Shown here: positions 8,535 to 15,652 of the stretch, one piece after another | Layout of the letters: each line of letters begins with the position of its first letter | Position numbering within the stretch: position 1 is the first letter of the stretch | Assembly: GCF_024459955.1 (NCBI RefSeq) | Contig: NZ_JANFXK010000020.1 | Location: 1-59,250 of the forward strand | Reading direction: 5' to 3' | Source: Anaerovorax odorimutans | Lineage (GTDB): Bacteria; Bacillota; Clostridia; Peptostreptococcales; Anaerovoracaceae | Length of the DNA: 59,250 nt | The notes under the pieces: model-generated | Database searches by the model: none | Told to the model about the DNA's origin: nothing | Seen by the model: the letters and a program-made list of their open reading frames with translations, nothing else | Made by a program: the position numbers and the translations under genes

Positions 8535-8616
8535 GATTCTCTGGAGAGTCTCAAAATGAGCGCCGAAGGTGTAAGGCGGATTGCCGCCGATCTCTCAGGC
8601 AAAAGGACAGAGCAGA
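8535..8616 (+). promoter_or_regulatory. glycine riboswitch, single aptamer
   Basis: The conserved core of the gcvT-type glycine aptamer is visible: CTGGAGAG at 8541-8548, GCGCCGAAGG at about 8570-8579, a variable GC-rich arm, then CTCTCAGGCAAAAGGACAG at 8592-8610. Only one aptamer is recognised; the tandem partner usual in Bacillus gcvT is missing on either side. It lies 120 bases before an alanine/glycine symporter, fitting glycine control of uptake. Confidence 0.93.
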
Positions 8617-8656
8617 TAGTTTATGATTATCTTAATAGCTTTGCCCGGTCTCTGGA

Positions 8657-8687
8657 AAGTCGAATTATTCGGCTTTTTATTTTTTTA
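8657..8687 (+). terminator. riboswitch expression-platform terminator
   Basis: AAGTCGAA (8657-8664), a 3-base loop and TTCGGCTT (8668-8675) form an 8-bp stem with one G-U pair, followed by a T-rich tract. It stands between aptamer and gene and is the likely switch that stops transcription early. Confidence 0.8.
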
Positions 8688-8736
8688 AGCGCAGTTTTAT
8701 TCGCAATTATATCAAATGAAGAGAGGGTAGAAAAAA

Positions 8737-10161
8737 ATGGACCAAGTGACTAAAGTACTGGAAAGCATTGATGGTGTGGTATGGGGCGTACCGATGATCG
8801 TACTGATTATGGGAACCGGCATCTTTCTGACCATCCGGCTGGGAGTGCTCCAGTTCCGCAAACTGGGAACAGCACTCAAGTACATGGTAAAAAATGAAGT
8901 TAACGGAGAGGGAGAAGTAACCAGCTTCGGAGCGCTCTGTACGGCGATGGCCGCGACCATCGGTACGGGAAACATCGTCGGCGTTGCTACGGCTGTAATC
9001 GCTGGTGGACCCGGAGCGCTGTTCTGGATGATTCTGGCGGCCTGCTTTGGTATGGCTACAAAATACTCGGAAGGCGTTCTCTCAATCAAGTACAGAGTTC
9101 TCAAGCCGGACGGGCATGCTCTCGGCGGACCGTTCTACTACATAGAAAACGGAATGGGACGTAACTGGAAGTGGCTGGCAAAATTATTTGCCACATTTGG
9201 CCTGCTGGCAGGTCTTTTGGGAATCGGTACCATTACACAGGTAAATGGAATCGCGTCCGCGGCACAGGAATTTTTTGATCCCAACAGCCAGCATACAATT
9301 GCGCTGCTTGGCAGGGATTACTCCATTTCCGTTGTGATTACGGCAATCGTTGTCGCGGCATTGACGGCTCTGGTGGTTATCGGAGGAATTAAGAGAATCG
9401 CCAGCGTAACCACGATCGTTGTGCCCTTTATGGCCATCGCTTACGTTCTGATCTGCGTTTGTATCCTGATCGCCAATATCCGGTCAATTCCGGGCGCAGT
9501 CGTTGAGGTTGTTGCCAGCGCCTTTGGATTGAGAGCTATGGCGGGCGGAGCCCTGGGAGCTTTGATGCTGGCTATGCAAAAAGGTGTTGCCAGAGGAATC
9601 TTTTCCAACGAGGCCGGCCTGGGAAGCGCGCCGATCGCAGCCGCGGCCGCACAGACAAAAGAACCGGTAAGACAGGGACTCATCTCCATGACCGGTACCT
9701 TTATTGATACTATCGTAATCTGTACCATGACCGGTCTGACGATTATGGTAACAGGTGCTTATGATAAAGCAGTAGCAGAGGGACTTGAAGGCGCACAGGT
9801 AACGTCCTTCGCCTTTGGAGAAGGCCTTCCGTGGTCCGCGGGAACCGGCTCCTTCGTGCTGATGCTCTGCCTGGCATTCTTTGCCTTTACAACCATCCTT
9901 GGATGGGACTATTACAGCGAACGCTGTCTGGAGTATCTGTCCAACGGACATAAAGGCGTGCTCACTACATACAGATGGCTGTACATCCTGGCTGTTTTAG
10001 TAGGCCCGTTCATCACCGTAAGCGCGGTATGGACCATCGCCGATATCTTTAACGGATTGATGGCGATTCCGAACCTGATCGCTCTGCTGGCTCTCAATGG
10101 CGTCATTGTGGCTGAGACCAGGAGCTATTTTAAGCGGATCAGCGAAAACAGACTTCAGTAA
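8737..10161 (+). CDS. alanine/glycine:cation symporter (AGCS family)
   Basis: A 474-residue inner-membrane sodium- or proton-coupled amino acid importer. Family signatures: the amphipathic N-terminus with VWGVPMIVLIMGTGIFLTIRL, the FGALCTAMAATIGTGNIVGVATA block (about 66-88), GGPGALFWMILAA, and a C-terminal GWDYYSERCLEYL. About ten membrane helices are apparent. The preceding glycine riboswitch supports glycine as a real substrate; alanine is the other usual one. Start ATG at 8737 follows GAGAGGG. The unit is monocistronic, ending in a very strong terminator. Confidence 0.94.
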   Translation: MDQVTKVLESIDGVVWGVPMIVLIMGTGIFLTIRLGVLQFRKLGTALKYMVKNEVNGEGEVTSFGALCTAMAATIGTGNIVGVATAVIAGGPGALFWMILAACFGMATKYSEGVLSIKYRVLKPDGHALGGPFYYIENGMGRNWKWLAKLFATFGLLAGLLGIGTITQVNGIASAAQEFFDPNSQHTIALLGRDYSISVVITAIVVAALTALVVIGGIKRIASVTTIVVPFMAIAYVLICVCILIANIRSIPGAVVEVVASAFGLRAMAGGALGALMLAMQKGVARGIFSNEAGLGSAPIAAAAAQTKEPVRQGLISMTGTFIDTIVICTMTGLTIMVTGAYDKAVAEGLEGAQVTSFAFGEGLPWSAGTGSFVLMLCLAFFAFTTILGWDYYSERCLEYLSNGHKGVLTTYRWLYILAVLVGPFITVSAVWTIADIFNGLMAIPNLIALLALNGVIVAETRSYFKRISENRLQ

Positions 10162-10185
10162 GCAGGTCGATGAAAGCTTGACATA

Positions 10186-10237
10186 AAAAAACGGCGGAAT
10201 AAGAATCAAAAAAGCGTTCTTATTTCCGCCGTTTTTT
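10186..10237. terminator. strong intrinsic terminator after the symporter
   Basis: Long stem: AAAAAACGGCGGAATAAGAA at 10186-10205 pairs with a nearly exact complement at 10217-10237, ending in T6. The flanking A-run and T-run would let it work in both directions. Confidence 0.92.
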
Positions 10238-10277
10238 AATATATTTAAAAGGACAAACATTAAAAGGGGGATAAAGT

Positions 10278-10535
10278 ATGTTAAATACAGAGAATATTAA
10301 AAATAAAGAAGTGATCAATATTTATGACGGCAAGAGCCTGGGATTTGTATATGATATTGAGATAAATCTGAAAGAGGGAAAAATCGAAGGCATCGTTCTG
10401 CCGGGACAGCGGGGATTTTTCAACCTGTTCGGCAGAGATACGGAAGATTTCGTTATTAAATGGAAGAATGTGAAAACCGTGGGAGAGGACGTAATCCTGG
10501 TCGATGTGCCGACATCCCTGGATTCCATGGATTAA
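10278..10535 (+). CDS. ylmC: YlmC/YmxH family sporulation protein (PRC barrel)
   Basis: An 85-residue protein formed by one PRC-barrel domain. Conserved features are KEVINIYDGKSLGFVYDIEI at the start and GIVLPGQRGFFNLFGR in the middle, which are typical of YlmC/YmxH proteins of spore formers. The exact biochemical role is unknown; the family is tied to sporulation by its genomic distribution and, in bacilli, by sporulation-linked expression. ATG follows AAAGGGGG. It has its own unit between two terminators. Confidence 0.85.
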   Translation: MLNTENIKNKEVINIYDGKSLGFVYDIEINLKEGKIEGIVLPGQRGFFNLFGRDTEDFVIKWKNVKTVGEDVILVDVPTSLDSMD

Positions 10536-10725
10536 AATGAATAAAAGCGGAGTGCCGCCAAAAAACACAGAATGCCAATAAAAAACAAACCTGCCGGGAA
10601 CTGCTAAAAAATCCAGTATATTCGCAGGTTTATTCAAAATTAAATAAAAATCAAGGATGATGAATACAAGTGAATGATCCGGATAAAACGGATTAACGCA
10701 GGAAATAAAAGAAAAGAAGCCTTCC

Positions 10726-10773
10726 AAAACAGCAGAATGCTATTTGAATTTGAATAGATTTCTGCTGTTTTTT
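10726..10773. terminator. intrinsic terminator with 12-bp stem
   Basis: AAAACAGCAGAA (10726-10737) pairs with TTCTGCTGTTTT (10760-10771), with an inner CTATT/AATAG stem, then a T-run. It closes the ylmC unit. The 376-base gap 10536-10911 also holds a weaker AAACCTGC/GCAGGTTT inverted repeat (10587-10631) and the sigma-54 promoter listed next. Confidence 0.85.
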
Positions 10774-10808
10774 AGTGGGAAACGCCAGAAAATCAACACT
10801 TTCTAAAG

Positions 10809-10824
10809 TGGCACGGAGATTGCG
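10809..10824 (+). promoter_or_regulatory. sigma-54 (-24/-12) promoter
   Basis: TGGCACG at 10809-10815, four bases, then TTGCG at 10820-10824 is an almost perfect match to the RpoN consensus TGGCAC-N5-TTGCW with correct GG-to-GC spacing. It drives the symporter-cyclase pair. No enhancer-binding activator gene is in this window, so the inducing signal is unknown. Confidence 0.75.
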
Positions 10825-10911
10825 TAATAATTATACGGTCAAAAGGCGAATAGGGATTGGGGACCTATTTAATAACTATTTATAAAAGATTTATGAAAGG
10901 AAGGTTTAATT

Positions 10912-12330
10912 ATGGGAAACAACATTGCGGCCGGAAGGCCGAATGAAAAGTTACCTTTTAAGGTCAAGCTGGGATATGGTTTGTCCGGCTACTGCAGCTT
11001 TATCACCTGGACCGCGTTCAGTTATTACGGGCTGTATTTCTTTACGGATGTAGTAGGTCTGTCGGCAGCTTTCGCAGGTGCGATGATTTCACTGGGTACT
11101 CTGTGGGACGCGATTACGGACCCGATTGTCGGAGGCATTTCCGATAACCTCAAGTGGAAGAGCGGAAGGAGGCGCCCGCTTATCATTGGCGTAGCGCTGC
11201 CGTTTGTTTTCATCAGTATTCTGCTCTTTACCAACTGGGGCTTCAGTGAAGCTGTTTCTAAAGTATATTTTGTAATCATCATACTACTTTACTACACAGC
11301 ACAGACCGTACTCGACATTTCAAGCTCAGCTCTGGGTTCAGAAATGACATTGGACTACAATGAGAGAGCTTCACTGGCTACTTTTAAAAACTACTTCGGT
11401 CTGACGGCGACCGTTGCCATCAGCCCGACGTTGATGCTGGTAGCGTACTTTGGCGGAATGTTTGATAACGCCGACCGGGGATGGAGCTGTACGCTGGCTC
11501 TTTACATGCTGGTGGCTCTGCTCTTCATCTTCATCCTCTGGAAGACGACCAAGGGATATGAAAGACACAGAGAAGACAGCGGAAAGTTCTCCTTTGCCGA
11601 TATCAAGGATATCTTCAAAAGCAAGCCGACCAGAATTGTTATGCTGATTTTCGGTATTGCGATCTTTGCCAATACCATCAACTATGCGCTGCAGGTTTAC
11701 TACTACACCAACTACGCGCAGTTATCGGAGGGCCGGATCGCCAGCGTAACCTTAGTGTTCGGCGTAGCCAGCATTTTCTGCGCATGGATTACGGACAGGC
11801 TGATGCAGAAGCTTTCCAAGAAGGCTGCATGGGTCATTGCCATTGGTCTGGAAGCAGTTGTAATGATTGTGATGATCGGATTCATCATCCAGCCGGGCAA
11901 TGTGGCGGCGATCTATGTTCTGGCAATTCTGATGTCACTGGGCAACGCGGCGGTATATCAGGTTCCATGGGCTATGATTCCGGACTGCGTGGATGTTACG
12001 GAGCTTACATCAGGAAAGAGAGTCGACGGCGTGATCTTTGGCGTGGTCGCCTTTATCCAGAAAGCCTGCGGAGCTTTGGGCGCAGCCGTTCTCGGTACAC
12101 TGCTCACAGTCATCGGATACAATGCCGCAGCTGCGGAGCAGACGGCGGAAGCGTTATCAGGGCTTAAATACATGTACGCGTTCTTATGCGGCGGAATTTA
12201 TCTCGTCACTGTGCTGATTATACTCAAGTACCCATTGAGCAGAGAAAAGCACGACAGAGTTCGTCAGGCAATTGCGGACAGAAAACAGGGGAAAGAAATC
12301 GATATGGCGGAATTCAAGGATCTTGTTTAA
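10912..12330 (+). CDS. GPH-family (MelB-like) sugar/metabolite:cation symporter
   Basis: A 472-residue, 12-helix transporter of the glycoside-pentoside-hexuronide:cation family. The N-terminus KLGYGLSGYCSFITWT, the cation-site motif ISLGTLWDAITDPIVGGISD (about 60-80) and the KWKSGRRRPLI loop are diagnostic. Substrate cannot be read from sequence. ATG follows GAAAGGAAGG. It is the first gene after the sigma-54 promoter and is followed 30 bases later by a cyclase-family hydrolase, so the pair probably imports and breaks down one compound. Confidence 0.9.
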   Translation: MGNNIAAGRPNEKLPFKVKLGYGLSGYCSFITWTAFSYYGLYFFTDVVGLSAAFAGAMISLGTLWDAITDPIVGGISDNLKWKSGRRRPLIIGVALPFVFISILLFTNWGFSEAVSKVYFVIIILLYYTAQTVLDISSSALGSEMTLDYNERASLATFKNYFGLTATVAISPTLMLVAYFGGMFDNADRGWSCTLALYMLVALLFIFILWKTTKGYERHREDSGKFSFADIKDIFKSKPTRIVMLIFGIAIFANTINYALQVYYYTNYAQLSEGRIASVTLVFGVASIFCAWITDRLMQKLSKKAAWVIAIGLEAVVMIVMIGFIIQPGNVAAIYVLAILMSLGNAAVYQVPWAMIPDCVDVTELTSGKRVDGVIFGVVAFIQKACGALGAAVLGTLLTVIGYNAAAAEQTAEALSGLKYMYAFLCGGIYLVTVLIILKYPLSREKHDRVRQAIADRKQGKEIDMAEFKDLV

Positions 12331-12360
12331 GAATCCCGCGTAAATAAAAAGGAGTATATC

Positions 12361-13011
12361 ATGAAAGTTAAAAAAATTGTGGATTTATCATGGGAAGTAT
12401 CGGACAACAGCCCGATTTATCCCGGAGATCCTGAACCAAAAGTCACAACGACACACACTATCGAGAAGGATTATTACAATCTTTCCGGCGTTTATGTGGG
12501 AACACAGACCGGAACCCATGTGGACGCGCCTTATCACTTCCGGAACGACGGCGATACAATCGACAAGATGGAGCTGGACTTCTTCTTTGGCGAAGCGGTG
12601 GTGATCCGCGTTACGGACAAGAAAGAAAATGAAAAGATCACCATGGAAGACGTTAAGCCATACGATGAAAAGATCAAGGACGGAACCATCGTTCTCTTCA
12701 ATACCAACTGGTACAAGACAAGAGGCACGGAAAAATTTTATAACCATCCGTTCGTAGCCGGCGAAGTGGCGGAGTATCTCGTTGACAAGGGCGTCCGCTT
12801 TATCGGTATTGACACCATGAATGCCGACCAGTCGGGCGGAACGGAATTCCCGGTCCACGACCTGTTCTCCGAAAAGAGACTGATGATCGGTGAAAACTGG
12901 GCATATCTGGATCAGATTGATTTCGACAACGTAGTGGTAGCCGCTTTTCCGCTTAAGATAGCAGGGACCGACGGTTCCCCGGTGAGAGCCGTTGCTATGG
13001 AAATTGAATAA
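12361..13011 (+). CDS. cyclase family protein (kynurenine formamidase-like metal-dependent hydrolase)
   Basis: A 216-residue protein of the cyclase/KynB fold. The metal-binding signature TGTHVDAPYHF (about 50-60) gives the His-x3-Asp-x3-His set, and FIGIDTMNADQ plus the late FDNVVVAAFPLKIAGTDGSPVRA segment match the family. Members hydrolyse amides or cyclic esters (N-formylkynurenine, isatin and others). ATG follows AAAAGGAG. Downstream of the transporter with no terminator between, so it should share the sigma-54 promoter. Kynurenine as substrate is unsupported because no other tryptophan-degradation gene is near. Confidence 0.88.
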   Translation: MKVKKIVDLSWEVSDNSPIYPGDPEPKVTTTHTIEKDYYNLSGVYVGTQTGTHVDAPYHFRNDGDTIDKMELDFFFGEAVVIRVTDKKENEKITMEDVKPYDEKIKDGTIVLFNTNWYKTRGTEKFYNHPFVAGEVAEYLVDKGVRFIGIDTMNADQSGGTEFPVHDLFSEKRLMIGENWAYLDQIDFDNVVVAAFPLKIAGTDGSPVRAVAMEIE

Positions 13012-13095
13012 AACAAGTGATTTGGGAGGCGGGCTGTGCCATTGCAAAGTGTAAGCGCCGGTCCGGACACCCGCTGCCCAAAGAGGCAGGGAATT

Positions 13096-13134
13096 ACAGG
13101 AGATCTGTTGAAAAACGGTTCTCCTGTTTTTTTT
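13096..13134 (+). terminator. intrinsic terminator after the cyclase gene
   Basis: ACAGGAGA (13096-13103) pairs with TCTCCTGT (13120-13127), followed by eight T. Confidence 0.85.
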
Positions 13135-13142
13135 GTGTAAAA

Positions 13143-13171
13143 TTGACGTGAACCACAATATGTAGTAAAAT
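13143..13171 (+). promoter_or_regulatory. nrdR promoter with candidate NrdR box
   Basis: TTGACG (13143-13148) and TAAAAT (13166-13171) are 17 bases apart. Between and over them, CCACAATATGTAGTAA (13153-13168) resembles the NrdR box (consensus ACACWATATATWGTGT), and a poorer half-like site follows at 13171-13184. This suggests that NrdR represses its own operon. Confidence 0.55.
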
Positions 13172-13216
13172 CACTATGTTGGGTTACAGGAATAGTAGTG
13201 ATAGGAGGATATTGAG

Positions 13217-13681
13217 ATGAGATGCCCGTTTTGCGAAAATCAGGATACCAAGGTAATCGACTCCCGGCACACGGAGGATGGACATGCCATTCGCAGGAGA
13301 CGCGAGTGCGATGCCTGCGGAAAGAGGTTCACCACCTATGAAAAAGTGGAAGAGATGATCCTCATGGTCATTAAGAAAGACGGCAGGAGAGAAGCGTTTG
13401 ATCGGAACAAGATCATGAACGGAATCATCCGGGCCTGTGAAAAACGGCCGGTGCCCATGGCTGAAATCGAAAAGGTGGTCGATGAAATCGAGCGCGGCCT
13501 CAATAATATGATGGAAAAGGAAGTGGACAGCACCTTTATCGGCGAGCTGATCATGGAACGTCTGCGCAAGCTGGATGAAGTGGCCTATGTGCGTTTTGCT
13601 TCCGTATACAGACAATTTACCGACATCAATACTTTTGTAGCCGAAATCGAAAAACTGCTTATAACGAAAAAAGGCAAGTAA
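13217..13681 (+). CDS. nrdR: transcriptional repressor NrdR
   Basis: A 154-residue repressor of ribonucleotide reductase genes. The zinc ribbon CPFC...CDAC occupies residues 3-34 and the ATP-cone domain residues about 49-139 ([20 protein letters not shown]). Length and order are normal for the family. ATG follows TAGGAGGAT. It begins a likely operon with cmk (13 bases later) and a DUF1015 gene. The ATP cone senses dATP/ATP and sets DNA binding. Confidence 0.96.
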   Translation: MRCPFCENQDTKVIDSRHTEDGHAIRRRRECDACGKRFTTYEKVEEMILMVIKKDGRREAFDRNKIMNGIIRACEKRPVPMAEIEKVVDEIERGLNNMMEKEVDSTFIGELIMERLRKLDEVAYVRFASVYRQFTDINTFVAEIEKLLITKKGK

Positions 13682-13694
13682 AGGAAGCGAAAAC

Positions 13695-14348
13695 ATGGAT
13701 AAAATAATCAGAGTAGCGATCGACGGGCCCAGCGGCGCGGGAAAAAGCACCATTGCCAAGGCAGTGGCAAAAAAACTGGGTATCGACTATATCGACACAG
13801 GCGCCATGTACCGTGCGGTAGGGTACAAAACCCTCAGCTGCGGCGTTGATCCAAAGGACAGACAGGCGCTGAAAGACATGCTGGATTCCACAGTCATCGA
13901 CTTTTCCGGGGGAAACATCATACTGGACGGAGAAATCATCAACGATAAAATCCGAACTCCCCGGATTTCAAAGAAAGCCTCCGAATGTTCGGCGCTGGCG
14001 GAGGTGCGGGAAAAGCTGGTCCAGCTCCAGAGGGGAATGGGGCAGGAAAAGAGCGTCATTATGGATGGAAGGGACATTGGCAGCAATGTGCTGACCGACG
14101 CGGAATATAAGTTTTTCATGACTGCCTCAGCGGAGGAACGGGCCAAGCGCAGATATGAAGAGCTGGCGGAAAAAGGCCAGGATATCACCTACGAGCAAGT
14201 CCTGGAAGACATTAAAAAACGCGATCACAGCGATATGACCAGAGAGCTGAATCCGCTGCGCAAAGCGGAGGACGCCATTGAACTGGACACCACAGGCATG
14301 AGCATAGAGGATGTAACAAACTATATATTAAAGGAGATTGAGAAATAA
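13695..14348 (+). CDS. cmk: cytidylate kinase
   Basis: A 217-residue (d)CMP kinase. The P-loop DGPSGAGKSTIAK lies at about 8-20, then DTGAMYRAVGY, DGRDIGSNV (about 118-126) and KRDHSDMTRELNPL, all typical of bacterial Cmk. It phosphorylates CMP and dCMP for nucleotide supply. ATG at 13695 follows AAGGAAG. It is coupled to the next gene by a one-base TAATG overlap. Confidence 0.96.
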   Translation: MDKIIRVAIDGPSGAGKSTIAKAVAKKLGIDYIDTGAMYRAVGYKTLSCGVDPKDRQALKDMLDSTVIDFSGGNIILDGEIINDKIRTPRISKKASECSALAEVREKLVQLQRGMGQEKSVIMDGRDIGSNVLTDAEYKFFMTASAEERAKRRYEELAEKGQDITYEQVLEDIKKRDHSDMTRELNPLRKAEDAIELDTTGMSIEDVTNYILKEIEK

Positions 14349-15589
14349 TGGCAACAGTAAGACCTTTTAAAGCAATAAGACCGGCGCAGAAATACGCGGA
14401 CAAAGTGGCTTCCCTGCCCTATGATGTTATGAACCGTCAGGAAGCAAGCAAAATGGCGGAAGGAAATCCATACAGTTTTCTGCATATATGCAGATCGGAG
14501 ATCGATCTGCCTCAGCAGAAAGACCCTTACGACAAGAGCGTATATGAAAAGGCAAAGCGCAATATCGAAGAATTTCTGGACAAAGGTGTTTTGATCCAGG
14601 AGGATGAGCCGGCGCTGTACATCTACCGTCAGGTTATGGACGGACGGGTGCAGACCGGAATCGTGGGCACCGTATCGGTGGACGAGTATCAGAACAACAC
14701 CATCAAAAAACATGAGTTCACCCGCGTGGAAAAAGAACTGGACCGCATCAATCATTTTGACGTATGCAATGCCAATACGGAGCCGGTGTTCCTGACTTAC
14801 CGGGACGATAAAAGAATCCGGGTTCTGGTGGAAGGCTGGGCTGCCGGCAACAAGCCGGTCTATGATTTTACCGGCGAAGACGGAATTCAGCATACCCTGT
14901 GGGTGGTAGACGATGCTGACACAGTGGAAAGCCTCACTTCCCTCTTCGGTGAAATTCCTTCCCTGTATATTGCCGACGGTCATCACAGGAGCGCGTCGGC
15001 CTGCAAGGTGGGTTTAAAGCGCAGAGAAGAAAATCCCGATTACACGGGCGAAGAAGAATTTAACTTCTTCATGGCAGTGGTTTTCCCTGATTCCGACCTG
15101 CATATCTTTGACTACAACCGGGTGGTAAAGGATCTCAACGGCAATACGGTGGAAAGCCTGATGGAAAAAATCAGAGACGCCGGATTTAAGATCGACAAAA
15201 AAGGTGAGGACATCTATCGTCCGGAAGAAAAGCATTGCTTCGGCATGTTCCTGGAAGGAAACTGGTATCGGCTTACCGCCAAAGAGGAGATCATTCCCGA
15301 CCATGTGATCGACTCTCTGGACGTTGCCATCCTGCAGAATAATATTCTGGGGCCGATTCTGGGCATTGAAGACCCGAGAACAGACAAGCGAATTGATTTT
15401 GTCGGCGGAATCCGCGGTCTGGAAGAACTGGAAAGACGGTGCGGCGAAGATATGAAGATTGCTTTTGCCGTACATCCTGTGGAGATCGGGGATCTGCTGA
15501 ACGTATCGGATAACGATATGGTTATGCCTCCGAAATCCACCTGGTTTGAGCCGAAGCTTGGCAGCGGCCTTTTCGTGCATCAGCTGTAG
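14348..15589 (+). CDS. DUF1015 family protein
   Basis: A 413-residue cytoplasmic protein of the DUF1015 family, recognised by the opening TVRPFKAIRPAQKYADKVASLPYDVM, the FLHICRSEIDLP segment and LYIADGHHRSASA (about 213-225). Function is not established; the conserved GHHR motif looks like a nucleotide or metal site. Its start overlaps the cmk stop, with AAGGAGATTGAG upstream, so translation is coupled. The chain is followed by a hairpin that could end the operon. Confidence 0.85.
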   Translation: MATVRPFKAIRPAQKYADKVASLPYDVMNRQEASKMAEGNPYSFLHICRSEIDLPQQKDPYDKSVYEKAKRNIEEFLDKGVLIQEDEPALYIYRQVMDGRVQTGIVGTVSVDEYQNNTIKKHEFTRVEKELDRINHFDVCNANTEPVFLTYRDDKRIRVLVEGWAAGNKPVYDFTGEDGIQHTLWVVDDADTVESLTSLFGEIPSLYIADGHHRSASACKVGLKRREENPDYTGEEEFNFFMAVVFPDSDLHIFDYNRVVKDLNGNTVESLMEKIRDAGFKIDKKGEDIYRPEEKHCFGMFLEGNWYRLTAKEEIIPDHVIDSLDVAILQNNILGPILGIEDPRTDKRIDFVGGIRGLEELERRCGEDMKIAFAVHPVEIGDLLNVSDNDMVMPPKSTWFEPKLGSGLFVHQL

Positions 15590-15605
15590 AGAAAACGCAG
15601 TATAA

Positions 15606-15649
15606 ACACTCCTTTAAAGGGCAAAGATACTTTTAAAGGAGTGTTTTTG
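15606..15649 (+). terminator. hairpin: terminator that also holds the next gene's ribosome site
   Basis: ACACTCCTTTAAA (15606-15618) pairs perfectly over 13 bp with 15632-15644, followed by a T5 run. The right arm contains AAAGGAG, the only good Shine-Dalgarno sequence for the penicillin-binding protein starting at 15653. Confidence 0.8.
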
Positions 15650-15652
15650 ATT

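Noticed and set aside
13012-13095. Riboswitch in the GC-rich segment between the cyclase gene and nrdR
   Set aside because: Some self-complementarity is present but no known aptamer core, and a terminator for the upstream gene explains the main hairpin.
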